Shown: positions 33,961 through 45,429 of the stretch, piece after piece
Numbering within the stretch: the first letter of the stretch is position 1
Layout: each line of letters opens with the position of its first letter
DNA from: Liolophura sinensis
Lineage: Eukaryota; Mollusca; Polyplacophora; Chitonida; Chitonidae
Assembly (NCBI RefSeq): GCF_032854445.1
Contig: NC_088302.1
Span: 42,696,645 to 42,760,644, forward strand
Direction of reading: 5' to 3'
DNA: 64,000 nt
Position numbers and translations under genes: made by a program
Notes under the pieces: model-generated
The model's database searches: none
What the model was told of the DNA's origin: nothing
Seen by the model: only the letters and a program-made list of their open reading frames with translations

Positions 33961-34355
33961 CGATGAATGTCAGAATATTAAAACGGATTCCAATCATTTT
34001 ATCGTTTTTGATTAACCGAGTCACATAGTTCAAAATGAATTACATTTGACACCCTTTTTTGACACAGAAGAACATTAATAGCATGCGTACAAAATCGCCA
34101 GAGTGAAAACCAGGGGAGAGGGGAAGGTTTAATGAAGCTCTGTGTATATATTAATTTCCAAATCAGTGCTGTCTCTCCTTTGGGGCGAAGGAGAGGTTAG
34201 CGTTTGGATCAAACTTTGTCGAGTGCACGTCGTTGTGATATGATACAATATAAAAATATTGCTGAAAATCACATCGAGTCCTGTGAAATTCAAAAAGATG
34301 GCCGACGGGTTTACTGCGTCATAAAGATTTAGGAAAGCACATTTCTCAAGCTCAC

Positions 34356-34451
34356 TGTTAATATATGGCTGTAAGCTCCCTGAAGTAGAACTTCCTCCCT
34401 GCGTCATTGATGTCAGGGGTCCGGAAGCCATCCTTGCACTTCAACATCAAC
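34356..34451 (-). pseudogene. Copy of TEP exon 18 with two stop codons
   Basis: It lies between GATTTCAG and ACA|GTGAGC. It starts VDVEVQG (exon 18: VVVELQG) and ends EEVLLQGAYSHILT (exon 18: [14 protein letters not shown]). Two TGA codons in the middle break the same frame. Confidence 0.9.
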
Positions 34452-34609
34452 CTGAAATCAAACTTGATACCTAGAATTATACGAACTGACATCTGCTGAC
34501 CTCGATATGTAGGAAAATTGTTGTATTACTCGCAAAGCGGATGGACACAGTGTCTCCATTCGTCTTTACAAAGTCACATGCGTCCTTTACTGAAGATGGC
34601 TTATTTCCT

Positions 34610-34684
34610 CTATAATACATGCAAAGTTTGTATTCCCAGTGATATTGGTATCAAAAGTTTTCCAGTTATGCTTTGACTTTCAAT
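34610..34684 (-). pseudogene. Possible copy of TEP exon 17
   Basis: GKLLIPISLGI compares with [11 protein letters not shown], with a stop soon after. Nucleotide similarity is about 60% over the best 25 bases. Confidence 0.45.
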
Positions 34685-35100
34685 GGAGACAAGTGTTTTC
34701 TTCAAACATTTTAATTGTCTCCATTGATTATTTTTTCGTATTTCGTTTTCTTTATGATTAAGTTTTCAGCAAATCACCTGCAAGAAAAGTCGCTGCATGA
34801 AAGGTTTTTTCCGCTCACCTTTATCAGTTGCAGTAAATGCGGCAGTAACTGTCCATCTAGTAAATGCGGCGGTAAATAAAAAATACCCCTCATGAAGTGA
34901 AAAGGTTTAAATGACCGACAGATACAGAGCGACATCACTCATGAGGTCGTAAGGAATGTCCAGAAGTTAAGTGTACTTACAGCGTCATGCAATTACCATC
35001 ATAGCGGTGTTGGAACTATACTTTTATTTCGGGTCAATGAGGGCTGAAAACTGCATAAGAGCTATTATATACCAAGTTGAATTATTTGCTTGACTATTAC

Positions 35101-35172
35101 CTTGGGTGGTACCGTACGAACCCTGAACCCTGACTGCTTGTTGATGGCCCGTGATGGTGTGCTCCACGTGAA
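35101..35172 (-). pseudogene. Copy of TEP exon 16 (3' part)
   Basis: Twenty-four open codons lie between TTTTACAG and AAG|GTAATA. SGFRVRTVPPK aligns with [11 protein letters not shown], and 10 of 24 residues are identical. Confidence 0.85.
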
Positions 35173-35495
35173 CTGTAAAATGAAACGTTTGCGTTTAGCA
35201 GTTAACACAGAAGCCTTTATACATGTACGTCAAGAAATTATTTTTGTCTTGTAAGCTCATTGGTCGGTTCTAGAGTTAATAAGATTTCGTCTTTCGGAGA
35301 CTCAATGCCACGGAACATTTCAAATTTACTGAAGTTGTCATCCTAGTCATCTCACAGGTGGTCTGTGCTTTTGTGACAAGTCCAACAAAGGACTGAATGA
35401 TGCCCTGCAACTGAAAGGCGTCAGGTAGTGGGTTTGGTTTTCTTAATGCTAACCATTCTAGGCTTAAAACATTCACACATTTTGGCTTTACTTAC

Positions 35496-35550
35496 TCGGC
35501 GACTTCCAGTCCAAACAGCCATGTCTTCGCTGAGTAAGCGTGGAAACTCA
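35496..35550 (-). pseudogene. Copy of TEP exon 15 (3' part)
   Basis: It encodes SAKTWLFGLEVAE against [13 protein letters not shown] and keeps a GTAAGT donor. The 5' two thirds of the exon are not recognisable. Confidence 0.85.
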
Positions 35551-35721
35551 AAAAGACAAAGAAGATTCTACAATAACTTTATACGACTGACCTCAGACCC
35601 CTATTAATTTTCCATAAGTGACATTCCTAACATTTAGCGCTATATCTCAGTCCCAAACATTCCGTGACCAAAAAGCTTTGGTGCCTACCTTGCCAAGCCT
35701 GCGAGAAAGCAACCATAAAAA

Positions 35722-35760
35722 TCTTGACACCGGCTGACCGTCAAATTCTGGAGCTTCCTA
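35722..35760 (-). pseudogene. Possible trace of TEP exon 14
   Basis: The minus strand shows GAAGCTCCAGAATTTGACGG, like GAAGCTGGTCTGACAATCTT followed by GACTGACAGC. It is short, and is proposed mainly because it sits between the exon-13 and exon-15 copies. Confidence 0.35.
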
Positions 35761-35948
35761 TGCCTTCAGTTGGGAGGGCTGCACAGCTACGTCAAGCTGA
35801 CGCCACGCGCAGTCTCTTCACTACCTGACACCTCGTGTCCACCCGCCAACAATTTCAAACTTTCATCAGTAAAACTCATTCGTGATGTCATTATACGGTA
35901 TTTCCTTCTGTTATATTCATGTAATTAACGGAACTAATACAATAACTT

Positions 35949-36050
35949 CATTTATTTATGTGATTGGGGTTGCGGAATTCTCAAGAACAGCTTGGGTATA
36001 CGTTGGCTGTCAAGTTTATGGATGAAGAAAACTGGACAGAGGATATCACC
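35949..36050 (-). mobile_element. SINE family 1, very diverged 3' fragment
   Basis: CATTTATTTATGTGATTGGG, then CTCAAGAACAG, a VSINE-like TATACG and AAACTGGACAGAGG keep the order of the SINE tail on the minus strand. Confidence 0.55.
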
Positions 36051-36169
36051 CGCATATAGCCAGATACCAGACAAAATTTCTGACACAAAGCTCTCACAGA
36101 ATAAGGATTAGCCGTCTTTCTGGAGAAGCCATTAGACCGCTTGTCCAACATAGTACACTAAGCAGAAGG

Positions 36170-36290
36170 ACCTTCAAAGCAAACCTAGGTAAGGGTCTAA
36201 GGGGCCGCATAGCCACAACACCCCTCTTTCCCCACCACTCCCACCCAACCCCACTCACCGATATCGATATCGCCGGAGGCGATGCTCTGT
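36170..36290 (-). pseudogene. Probable copy of TEP exon 13
   Basis: It reads GVGWEWWGKRGVVAMRPLR, compared with exon 13 [19 protein letters not shown]. The multibasic run is replaced by MRPLRP. The region is G-rich, so chance similarity cannot be excluded; position in the series supports it. Confidence 0.55.
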
Positions 36291-36852
36291 CCAATTGTAG
36301 GTAAGTACAGTAAATAACCAAATACGTCTTGCCTGACAAATCGATCATGTATTAATTAGGCTATGTACAACACTTTTACGTAAAGTAAACTTTCATGGAG
36401 GAACTGCTTAAAGTTATATTCTCAAACATTTCATTCCCATAAATAATGCTTTCAGTGGAATTAGTCAAATATTGATACATATTATCAATGGGAATTTAAT
36501 GATATACTACATTTATATACACGTTTCCAAACCGTTTCAAGTTTTAGCATTATTTTAAAAAGTTCTCCTAGGTCAAACATGCGGAGCATGGGCAAACACA
36601 CATTCCCGTCCACCCAGTTACATAGGTGATTAGTGCGAAAGAAGTTCGGAAAGGTGAGTGGTGCTGCGTATACATGTAACTGTCGTTTAAAGCTATCTTT
36701 CAGTAACTCTGAAAAGTGCATGCACTGTAAATGTCCGCAGAAGATTCATTAACTCCGTGTCTGTTACTTTAAATTGTGTCAGGTAAACACTATTGAGGGC
36801 CTGAAAATATATGTACCTGTGAACTTGTGGAGATAGTTCAGAGTTATATATA

Positions 36853-36990
<138 letters not shown>

Positions 36991-37931
36991 ATATATATAT
37001 AGTTCACATAGACGACAATAACTGTGACATATTTTATATATATTTAAGTACGACACCGTCATTAGATGGAAGAAATTGTAACTACACATGAATACAATGA
37101 ACTCACGACTGGCTGAACAGACGACTGAGTGGTCGTTTGCTGTGTAGTACATAGTCAGGACAAAACCCAAGTATTTGTTTATTTCGTTATTGTTTTATGC
37201 CTAGCATTACACGGTCCCCCTTTTAATAGCACTCAAGTAGTGCCATAAAACATTATATTTATTTTTCTTTGAGTAGCCAGAGTTCTCTCGCTTCGCACCT
37301 CAGGTAATTGTCTTGTGTTTCCTGTGAAAGTCTGCTACTGACCTATGGAAATATACGCGTAATTTCCGCGCCTCCATTCAAGCCTGCTGGTCTCAAAGAT
37401 CACCCCTCTAAAATTCAAAACAACCAATCGTTTTGAAACAGATGCCCGGCAAGCTGTTTCTAACAACACAAATTAAATCAATCATAATTTAGTTGAAAAG
37501 CTTATGACCTTTAATTGTTTTGCAGCTGGGATGTTGATTTATGTGCAACTGTCGCTGCCAGTATCACTACAAGCTATTACCTTCCTTACATAACAGACAC
37601 ATTGCTGACTTACCCTAAACGCCTGTTCATCATCTACCACGCTGCTAAGGTATCCACAGTCTAATCCTTATATGGAACGTGTAACCTGAAGAGAGTCGAA
37701 CAAAACAGAAACAGGGTTTTCGGTAGTATTTCCTGTTGTCCACAGTAGTAAATTTACAACGAAAGACCTCTCATATTTATACAATATGCCACACAAAGGG
37801 GAAAAATAGTGTAGAACATGTGCATTATGCTTCAGGGCTATTAAAGGGTAACAAACTATGTAGGACAAGCCAAACCATAGTTGGCTGAAAACATTTGTGG
37901 AAAGGCGTTCTTTTTGTACAAATTTCAACAT

Positions 37932-38081
37932 CTGTTTTTCAGTAATGTCATTTCCGGACTTGAGCAGAAGAACCTTTTTGTTCGCGACCAGCGTGGCAAC
38001 CAATGAGCTGGGAGCTGTCAACACAGTTGTCGTGACGTCATTTCCAGGCTTCACTTTCTCTGCACTGATTTCTAAAGCCAC
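37932..38081 (-). pseudogene. Copy of TEP exon 12 (best preserved block)
   Basis: It has the same length as exon 12 (150 nt), an intact acceptor (TTATATAG), and 77% nucleotide and 36/50 amino-acid identity. Shared runs include TVLTAP, SLVATLV and [11 protein letters not shown]. The donor GT has become AT (CAG|ATGTTG), so normal splicing out is lost. Confidence 0.97.
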
Positions 38082-38359
38082 CTATATAACACAACAAGGT
38101 TGGTACATATAATGTGACTACTCTCTGGAAGGCGTTTCACGAATCAATGGATGAGTATCGTTTACGGGTGATGGGTGAAACCTTATTCCAGCTAACCACA
38201 GATTGTCTGTGGCTATCTGTTCCTAGTATGATGTTGTAAAACACCTGTTCTAAGAAGGTTATAAAACATAGGACATTTTATGTAAGTCCTGTGTCTCTAA
38301 GATGTTTGACAAACACAGGACATTTAAAAAAACGGTACAATATTTTCAGGAATCGTAGA

Positions 38360-38600
38360 CCAGTGACCAGTGATCAATTTTAATAAACATCACTGCATTT
38401 TTTTTTTTTACCTAATTCCGATCAAACCATGGTGCTAGGGTGTATAAGCTGGTATTTTTTTAGCATTTGCATGAACAAGTAGAATAAAACCCTATCTGAG
38501 TTAAAATGACCAGAGGTTGGATTTGACCAGTTACGCGAGTCCAGTTGAAAACAATCACACAGTCTTCGTTGTTCTTATCAACGAATATACTGTAGTCTTA
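38360..38600 (+). repeat. Interspersed repeat C, copy 4
   Basis: It contains 'AATAAACATCACTGCATTTT', 'CAAACCATGGTGCTAGGG' and 'AATAAAACCCTATCTGAGTT' in the same order as the copies in the TEP introns. Confidence 0.8.
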
Positions 38601-38625
38601 TGTATTGAATCTATGGGCCGAAACG

Positions 38626-38826
38626 GGGGTCTCCGTGGCTCAGCTGGTAAGCGGTAGAGCAGCTTAATGACCCAAGATCCCCTCACCAATGCGGTCGCTG
38701 TGAGTTCAAGTCCAGTTCATGCTGGCTTCCTCTCCGGTTTCCTCTCACCATAATGCTGGCCGCTGTCGTATAAGTGAAATATTCTTCAGTATGGCCTAAA
38801 CACCAATCAAAAAAATAAATATATAT
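38626..38826 (+). mobile_element. SINE family 1, internally deleted copy
   Basis: It starts GGGGGTCTCCGTGGCTCAGC (A box TGGCTCAGCTGG), has GAGTTCAAGTCC, lacks about 70 bp in the middle, and ends AACACCAATCAAAAAAATAA. Confidence 0.92.
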
Positions 38827-38849
38827 GAGTCAAAAAAGATATTCGTAAA

Positions 38850-38930
38850 CCAAAATCGACGTTCCGGGTCAAAAATCGCAAGACCAATTCCCGAAACGAC
38901 GTTTATCAAAAACCACCAAAGAACTAAGAA
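38850..38930 (+). repeat. Interspersed repeat E, copy
   Basis: 'AAAATCGACGTTCCGGGTCA' then 'AAAATCGCAAGACCAATTCC' and AAAACCACC. It shares order and spacing with 42130-42230. Confidence 0.55.
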
Positions 38931-39719
38931 AGTATATAAAGCACGAAATCAGGACAGAGTAATGCAAAGTGAAGCGGTCAACAGTGTTTGAATGATGTTG
39001 GAAATACGCAAGGAATGTTTCAGGCGAATGGATGAAAACATTTCCATATGGCTCAGTTTATATCGCATCTGTGGCGAATACGGTTGTTTCGGAGGTATCT
39101 TGACCTGAAGCAAGCTACAACCTTCGCTCATGACGCCATTAATGTAGTAACGTCAAAAGAGAACTTGAATGTTTTCGACCTGACCGGTCTTGTTTCTTCA
39201 TACGTCCTTACAAATCGTCCCCTGGAGGATATTTGAGGTAAACCGGACAACAGTTTAAGACGTAATTAAACAGTTTAACCACACACTTTTACCTGAGTGA
39301 TGAATGAACAAGGCAAAATTTGCGGGACTCTTCGGTTTATTTCTGTCCAAGGAATTATAATTTATATAGCTACCGTGTGTAAATATTTGAAATTATTTGA
39401 AATCATTAAAAGTGAAGCGTTAATCTTATAAAATAATCGACATTGTCACGCTTCGCATTCCTTGTATACATCGGTCATGGGGAGACAACCATGTACCTAA
39501 ATCAAGAATCTTACATGAGTTGCCTCCCCTTATTTATCGTGGCTGTTGTTTGCCCTCAAATATAGTCAGGCCTTGGTATATACTTCACAGGGACGTTTTT
39601 CTGTAGGCTCTTCTCAAAGATTTACAAGGCATCAGTTTTACAATTAAGCAACATTCAAACAATTTGTTCTACCTCATCACCTAAGGATAATGTGGATTAT
39701 GACGTAAGTATTACTAAGA
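38930..39719. other. Intergenic, nothing recognised
   Basis: The 62-codon open frame at 39048-39236 shows no family resemblance or splice context that I can support. Confidence 0.5.
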
Positions 39720-40690
39720 CTTACACATAGACGTCAGCGTTTCTCATAACTCAGGGGCTAATGTGCCTTCGGACTTTAGCGAGGTGTGTCACACAAGATA
39801 AGTAATTTTCATGACTCCGGGGCTAATGTTGATCCTGACTTTATCGCGGTATGTCACACAAGACGTAAGTGTTTCTCCTAACTTTATCATGGTGAGTTAC
39901 ATAGAGGCGTCAATGTGACTCCTGACTATCTCGGTGTGTCACACAAGATGAAAGTGTTTCTCCTAACTTCATGGTGAGTTACATGCAGGCGTCAATGTGA
40001 CTCCTGACTTTATCGCGGTATGTCACACAAGACGTAAGTGTTTTTCCTGACTTTATCATGGTGAGTTACATGCAGGCGTCAGTGTGGCTCCTGACTTTAT
40101 CGCGGTATGTCACACAAGACGTAAATGTTTCCCCTAACTTTATTATGGCGAGTTACATAGAGGCGTCAATGTGGTTCTGACTATCTCGGTGTGTCAGACA
40201 AGATGTAAGTGTTTCTCCTAACTTTATGGTGAGTTACATACAGGCGTCAATGTGACTCCTGACTTTATGGCGTTGTGTCATACAAGACGTAAGTGTTTCT
40301 CCTAACTTTATCATGGTGAGTTACATGCAGGCGTCAATGTGGCTCCTGGCTTTATCGCGGTGTGTCACACAAGATGTAAGTGTTTCTCCTAACGTTATCA
40401 TGGTGAGTTACATACAGGCGTCATTGTGGCTCCAAACTTTATCGCGGTGTGTCACACAAGACGTAAGTGTTTCTCATACCTTTATCAGGGTGAAGTACAA
40501 ACACGCGTCAAAGTGGCACCTGACTTTATCGCGGTGTGTCACAGTAGACGTACATATAAATGTTTCTCATGGTGAGTTACACACTGAATCATGTGGCACC
40601 GGACTTTATTGCGGTGTGTCACAGTAGACGTACATATAAGTGCTTCTCATAACTTTATCACAGTGAGTTACATACTGAATCATCCTGACT
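39720..40690 (+). repeat. Minisatellite, about 87-bp unit
   Basis: About 11 units of 'GACTTTATCGCGGTGTGTCA', CACAAGACGTAAGTGTTTCT, 'CCTAACTTTATCATGGTGAG' and TTACATACAGGCGTCAATGT. Since 87 is divisible by 3, frames stay open (for example 40313-40627), but nothing suggests coding. Confidence 0.95.
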
Positions 40691-40749
40691 TTATCGGGGC
40701 CTTTTTACACTAAGCGTAAAAGCACACAATGCAACTTGGTTGGAATAGT

Positions 40750-41210
40750 AGACATTGTTGAAGTTGATCATCTGACAGTTGTGATAATTACCAGGCATTT
40801 GTGGTGATTACCAGATAGTTGTGATGATCACCAAATAGTTGTGATGCGGATAATCACCAGGTAGTTGTGATAATCATGAGATAGACGTGATGATCAATAG
40901 ATAGTTGTTGTGATCACCAGAAAGTTGTGATGATGAGCAGGAAGTTGTGATGATCAATAAATAATTGTGATGATCAGTAAATAGTTGTGATAATCATGAG
41001 ATAGTTGTGATGATCAATAGATAGTTGTGGTGATCACCAGATAGTTGTGATGATGAGCAGGAAGTTGTGATGATCAATAAATAGTTGTGATGATCAATAT
41101 ATAGCTGTGGTGATCAGTAAATAGTTGTGATGATTACCAGGTAGTTGTGATGATTGCGAGATAGTGGTTATGATGACCAAATAATTGTGGTGATCAGCAG
41201 ATAGTTGTGC
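40750..41210 (+). repeat. Minisatellite, about 20-bp unit
   Basis: More than 20 copies of AGTTGTGATGATCACCAGAT, with variants ending CAATAAAT. A higher-order period of about 120 bp is visible because blocks repeat in sets. Confidence 0.93.
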
Positions 41211-41267
41211 ACAACAGTGCCTCCAGGACTATGTTTAGTCTTGAGTGTCGAGTATCAATGTATTAAA

Positions 41268-41394
41268 TTTATTTATTTATTTCCTTGGTATTTTACGCCA
41301 TACTCAAGAATATTTCCCTTGTGCGACCTACATTATGGAGGGAAGAAACCTGGCAGAGCCTCAGGAAAGCCTACAACAATCCGCAGACCTGGAA
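41268..41394 (-). mobile_element. SINE family 1, 3' part
   Basis: It has (ATTT)n, 'TTTTACGCCATACTCAAGAA', TATTTCCCTT and ACAATCCGCAGACC, with internal deletions. Confidence 0.83.
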
Positions 41395-44300
41395 ATATCC
41401 CCCATGATGTAGGCGAGCCAATAGCCCTACCACAGTTTCAGATAACCGCCAGCAGGCTGAGAATTGTTAAACAGAAAAGCTGGGACCATGGACAGCTGGT
41501 AACAAATTTCAAACGTTTTCCGTTTGGATATTAATTATGTGCTGAAGTGTATACAAAACTCCACAGGTGTGTTTTGGGGTCTTGTACTGATCCTCGAGGA
41601 TTCCTCTGAGACCATTAAAAACGTTTATTAAGTGTTCTTTGCTTACATAATTCCAACAGTTCCTGCTTTCGATTGTCTAACAACCAATAGAATATAAAGC
41701 CGAAGAGGAAACAGGGACTGTGCATAGAATACGCTCTAGGATTAGGTACCATGAGAAGACTTTCTTCTGCAAAGAAATAGACAATGAATACGATTAGCTG
41801 TCTACTTTCAGCACCGCTTAAACTTGAATGTAGATACATATAAATCGGTAAATATTTCTTGTTCTAACTCTAAAGTTCTTAAAACATCAATCTAAGAACG
41901 TACATACTCTTTTGCTGTACTTCTGCGTCTAAGTTCCTCGTCTGTGGAACAAGTTACTATTTCCATTTATAGACATCGTTTCTTTGACATCTTGCGTAAG
42001 TGGTACGCGGAAAGGTCTTGCGGCAATCTGCTGATGTTCGTGGGTTTTCCCCGGGCTCTGCCCGGTTTCCTCTCACTATAATGCTCGCTGCCAATGCATA
42101 AATGAAATATTCTTGAACCTATGTGTCGAAACAGGTATTCATATACCTGTCGTCAATCGATAAGGACGTCCCAGGTCAATAATTGCAAGGGCAATTATCA
42201 AAGCGACTCGTAACACAAACCACTGGGTACGGCGTACAACACCAATCAAATAAATTAATGATATCGCACAACGAGACTTTCGGTTAGACAAGTATCATTA
42301 TACCTATAGACGGGTTACGCTGATAGTACACATTCAGTCAGGCTTGTGTTTATAATATATCAAGATGCTTTCTGGAGTACGCACAAGTAGTGTTTCGGGC
42401 AGATGCGTGTAGTGAATTGGAACCTTAAATGGTATAATGTACATGTATCTTTTGTGCAATTTCAGATACGTGCATGTACATCTTGCAATGCAAACAGGCT
42501 GTGATGTAGTATTATACCTTTGGGGTTTCAGATGTAGTACATAAATTTACCAGCCGCAGGGGAAACGATTGTCCTCATTCACAGTACTAAAACAGTCAGG
42601 AGATCTATCCCATGCACAGCTGTGACCAGCTTAGGTATGTTACAAGTGTATGCCGTGTGCATTTCATTTCGAATTGGCGTGAGCTATGTCAATTTACACT
42701 TGGCCCATTTACCTTAATTTAACCTGGTAGCTTTCCAGAGGTTACAATTTGCCATTAGTTTGCAATCTAGAAAGGAAGGGCTTTATTGCAATATTTCTGA
42801 GTCGTTTAATGATTTCTGAAGTCGCAAAATTAACATGCGCATTTCCAGCGATCATTGAAATACGACCGCAGAGGCTGGGCCAGAAAGTAAGGAAATGACG
42901 ATGGCACAGCACTGGCCCAATTCCTCTGTAATAAAACAGTTCGCACCAGCGGACTTATTGAACTGTTCTATTAATCATACTCAGTACTGATCGACTTTGC
43001 CAATTTGTCGCTGCGTTCATAACCAGAGAAGAAAGGGTGTCACTATATAGCGCGATCCTCAAACTGATTGCTATTTCCAATCGCTGCACATGTTCCAGTT
43101 TGGCACGGTAACCAAGAAGATGTTCACTGCGACTTTGACATCTTGTGTTCAAATCATTTAAATACATTACTGTTGAATGAGTTATACTAATTTCTTTATC
43201 TGTCTTTTGTACGAATAATAATTATGAATAATATCATAACCATAATCACAAATTGTGCGCAAAGAAAAAAGCGTCACGACCGTGGAAAATGCAATTGATA
43301 TTACTTGGACAGATTTTAAAACAGGGCATTATCCTTAAAGAGGACTTGACCAACGGTAACATGACCTGTTTGGGCGGGTGATACAATGACGATCATTTTC
43401 ACAATCCAGAAGATTCTCTGTAATTCGCAAGTTGTATTTATAGTACTATGTGTTCATTAAGGAGTCAAGATGTGAAATGCATCATACGTAGGCTATTACA
43501 GGAAGGCTGTGACAATCAGATGTATTAGATAGACGATAGGTTAAGAGCTGATTTGAACAAATCGGGATCTGTTTTTGCGATAAAGTAGTGCACAGTTGCA
43601 ATTATTTGTAACATGTAGAGGTTTGTCCCGTTTTCTAAATCCGAACGCGCCGTCTGTGAGGACATGTGGGTGAAGTAGGGAAAACGACTTCGTACTTTGA
43701 ATCAAATTGGCATAGAAATGTGTACATATCTCCGACAGCCCCCTATATTATCGTGTAGAGGCCCGTTATTGACGGCTGCTCCATTTGTATCAGAGTTTAG
43801 ATAGATTCCTCTGCTCTGTATTTGGCCGGACAAGCGTTGTATGATTAGATGGTAGGTGATTGAAGCGGCTAGCACTTAATACTAGCCACCATGAATAAGG
43901 CAGGCTATTTTACTATTTATCTCTATTCTAGAAGCAATGCGCCGCTGTAAGAAGGGCATACAGCGACCTAACAAAACAGATTTTATAGCTGGTGACCTGC
44001 CATTCAGCGCACCGTTAACATAATGCCCGGCCTTGTCTGCCAGTCTCGATGGCTTAAAGGTATCACAGTTGATCCAATATCGAATTAGCCTTGACATGAC
44101 AGTTACAGCGAACTGCGATAAAAACGCTGTGATTCTGAGACGAAGCCAAGTGATCCAGCTACGCTACAAAGCCGCTTTTTTCTGGCTCAACTCAGTGTTT
44201 TTGTGGCCAACGCTAGCTTTTACATATCACACGGTCAGCCTGCCACAGAACTATAATGGTTCAGTCATGGAGGAAACTGGATACTCTTTGGGGCTACGCA

Positions 44301-44606
44301 CAATGGGGACCCAATTGGTGTAAAACCACAGTTTCTTGTGATAACGTTGCGGTGCTTTTGTACCACCTAAGTGGTTTATAAGGACACACACACACACCGA
44401 CAAGTCTGTTGTAGTGAAGGGAAAAAGTAATAGAGTATATAGCTTTGAAACGCATTGCGTAATGGGGAAAGGAGTTATAGACGTACACCGTAACCAAACA
44501 TTTCCACAACCACTGTTTTTGGGCCTTGGTGCATGGCAATAAGCAGCCGACACACCAGTAAAGTCGTTTAGGCTCATTTACATGACATATAGCGAATACC
44601 ACTTCC
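41395..44606. other. Intergenic, mostly unrecognised
   Basis: Apart from the SINE piece near 42010-42260 I see no gene, RNA gene or clear repeat. Short open frames on both strands have no recognisable motifs. Confidence 0.5.
42010..42260 (+). mobile_element. SINE family 1 copy split by an inserted repeat
   Basis: The SINE runs from GGTCTTGCGGCAATCTGC to GAAATATTCTTGA (about 42117). Its last part, GGGTACGGCGTACAACACCA, resumes at about 42226. The 110 bp between resembles interspersed repeat E (also at 38850-38930). Confidence 0.75.
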
Positions 44607-44614
44607 ATTCCTCT

Positions 44615-44876
44615 CGGGGGACCTCCGTGGCCGACGGGGTTAGAAAGCCTGCGCGGTGCTATGACCTAGGAGCGTCTCACCAATGTGGTCGCTGTGAGTT
44701 CAAATGCAGCTCATGCTGGCTTTCTCCTCGGCCGTCCGTTGGAAGATCTTGCAGCAACCCACGGATGGTCTTGGTTTTCCCCTGGTCTCTGCCCAGTTTC
44801 ATTCCCCTATAATGCTGGCCGCCGCCGTATAAGTGAAATATTCTTGAGTGCGGCGTAAAACACTAATGAAAGTAAA
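44615..44876 (+). mobile_element. SINE family 1, full-length diverged copy
   Basis: It starts GGGGGACCTCCGTGGCCGAC (A box damaged), has GAGTTCAAATGC and the intact tail. Target-site duplication ATTCCTCT lies at 44607-44614 and 44877-44884. Confidence 0.92.
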
Positions 44877-45009
44877 ATTCCTCTACTCAATAAAACATTT
44901 ATGTACGTGTCAGTCGGAAACGTAAGAAAGTTTGTCAAAGCGCAGTTGTTTTCTCGGGGCACTCCAATTTCCTTAATCACAAAACTGACCGCCGTCTAAT
45001 AAGTTTTTG

Positions 45010-45420
45010 TATTTATTGGGTTGTTGCTTACAGCCATACTCAGTAATGTTTCATTTATATGTATGGTGGTGAAAAGCGGAGTGCCAAAGGTAAACCATCG
45101 AATACGGTAAGTTACTGACGTTTTCCCAGATGTTAGATACAGACACACCACATTGGTGGCAGACAAGCGGCCTTTAAGAATGTGAGACTGTACTAACGCC
45201 TCACAAACGTCGTCAACAGTTTATTGTCACCAAGACCTGGCATACGGCGATAATTGAGGGAATCCACAAATTCCCTGTCCAAATCAACCGCCATGATTAA
45301 ACCCACGCCTCGTGTGTCCTAGCAATTCAAAGACAAGCGCCTTAATCAGACTGCCACGACCCTCTTCCCGTCGCAAAAGTGATAAATAAGAGTACAAAGT
45401 TAAACCCCAATCAAATAAAC
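45010..45420 (+). repeat. Interspersed repeat D, longest copy
   Basis: It opens ATTTATTGGGTTGTTGCTTA and CATACTCAGTAATGTTTCAT, with core 'GGTAAACCATCGAATACGGT' then AAGTTACTGACG. It closes with TTAAACCCCAATCAAATAAA. Both ends resemble SINE tails, in opposite orientations, so two elements may be joined. Confidence 0.6.
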
Positions 45421-45429
45421 CCGTAGGGC

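Noticed and set aside
33764-34033. 89-codon minus-strand open frame as a membrane protein
   Set aside because: Its middle aligns with TEP exon 19 and it sits in order within the pseudogene; the hydrophobic look is from beta-strand sequence.
37668-38081. 137-codon open frame on the minus strand
   Set aside because: Only its first 50 codons resemble TEP (exon 12). The rest is intron read-through caused by loss of the donor. It is part of the pseudogene, not a gene.
40313-40627. 104-codon repetitive open frame
   Set aside because: It is produced by the 87-bp tandem unit, without other coding signs.
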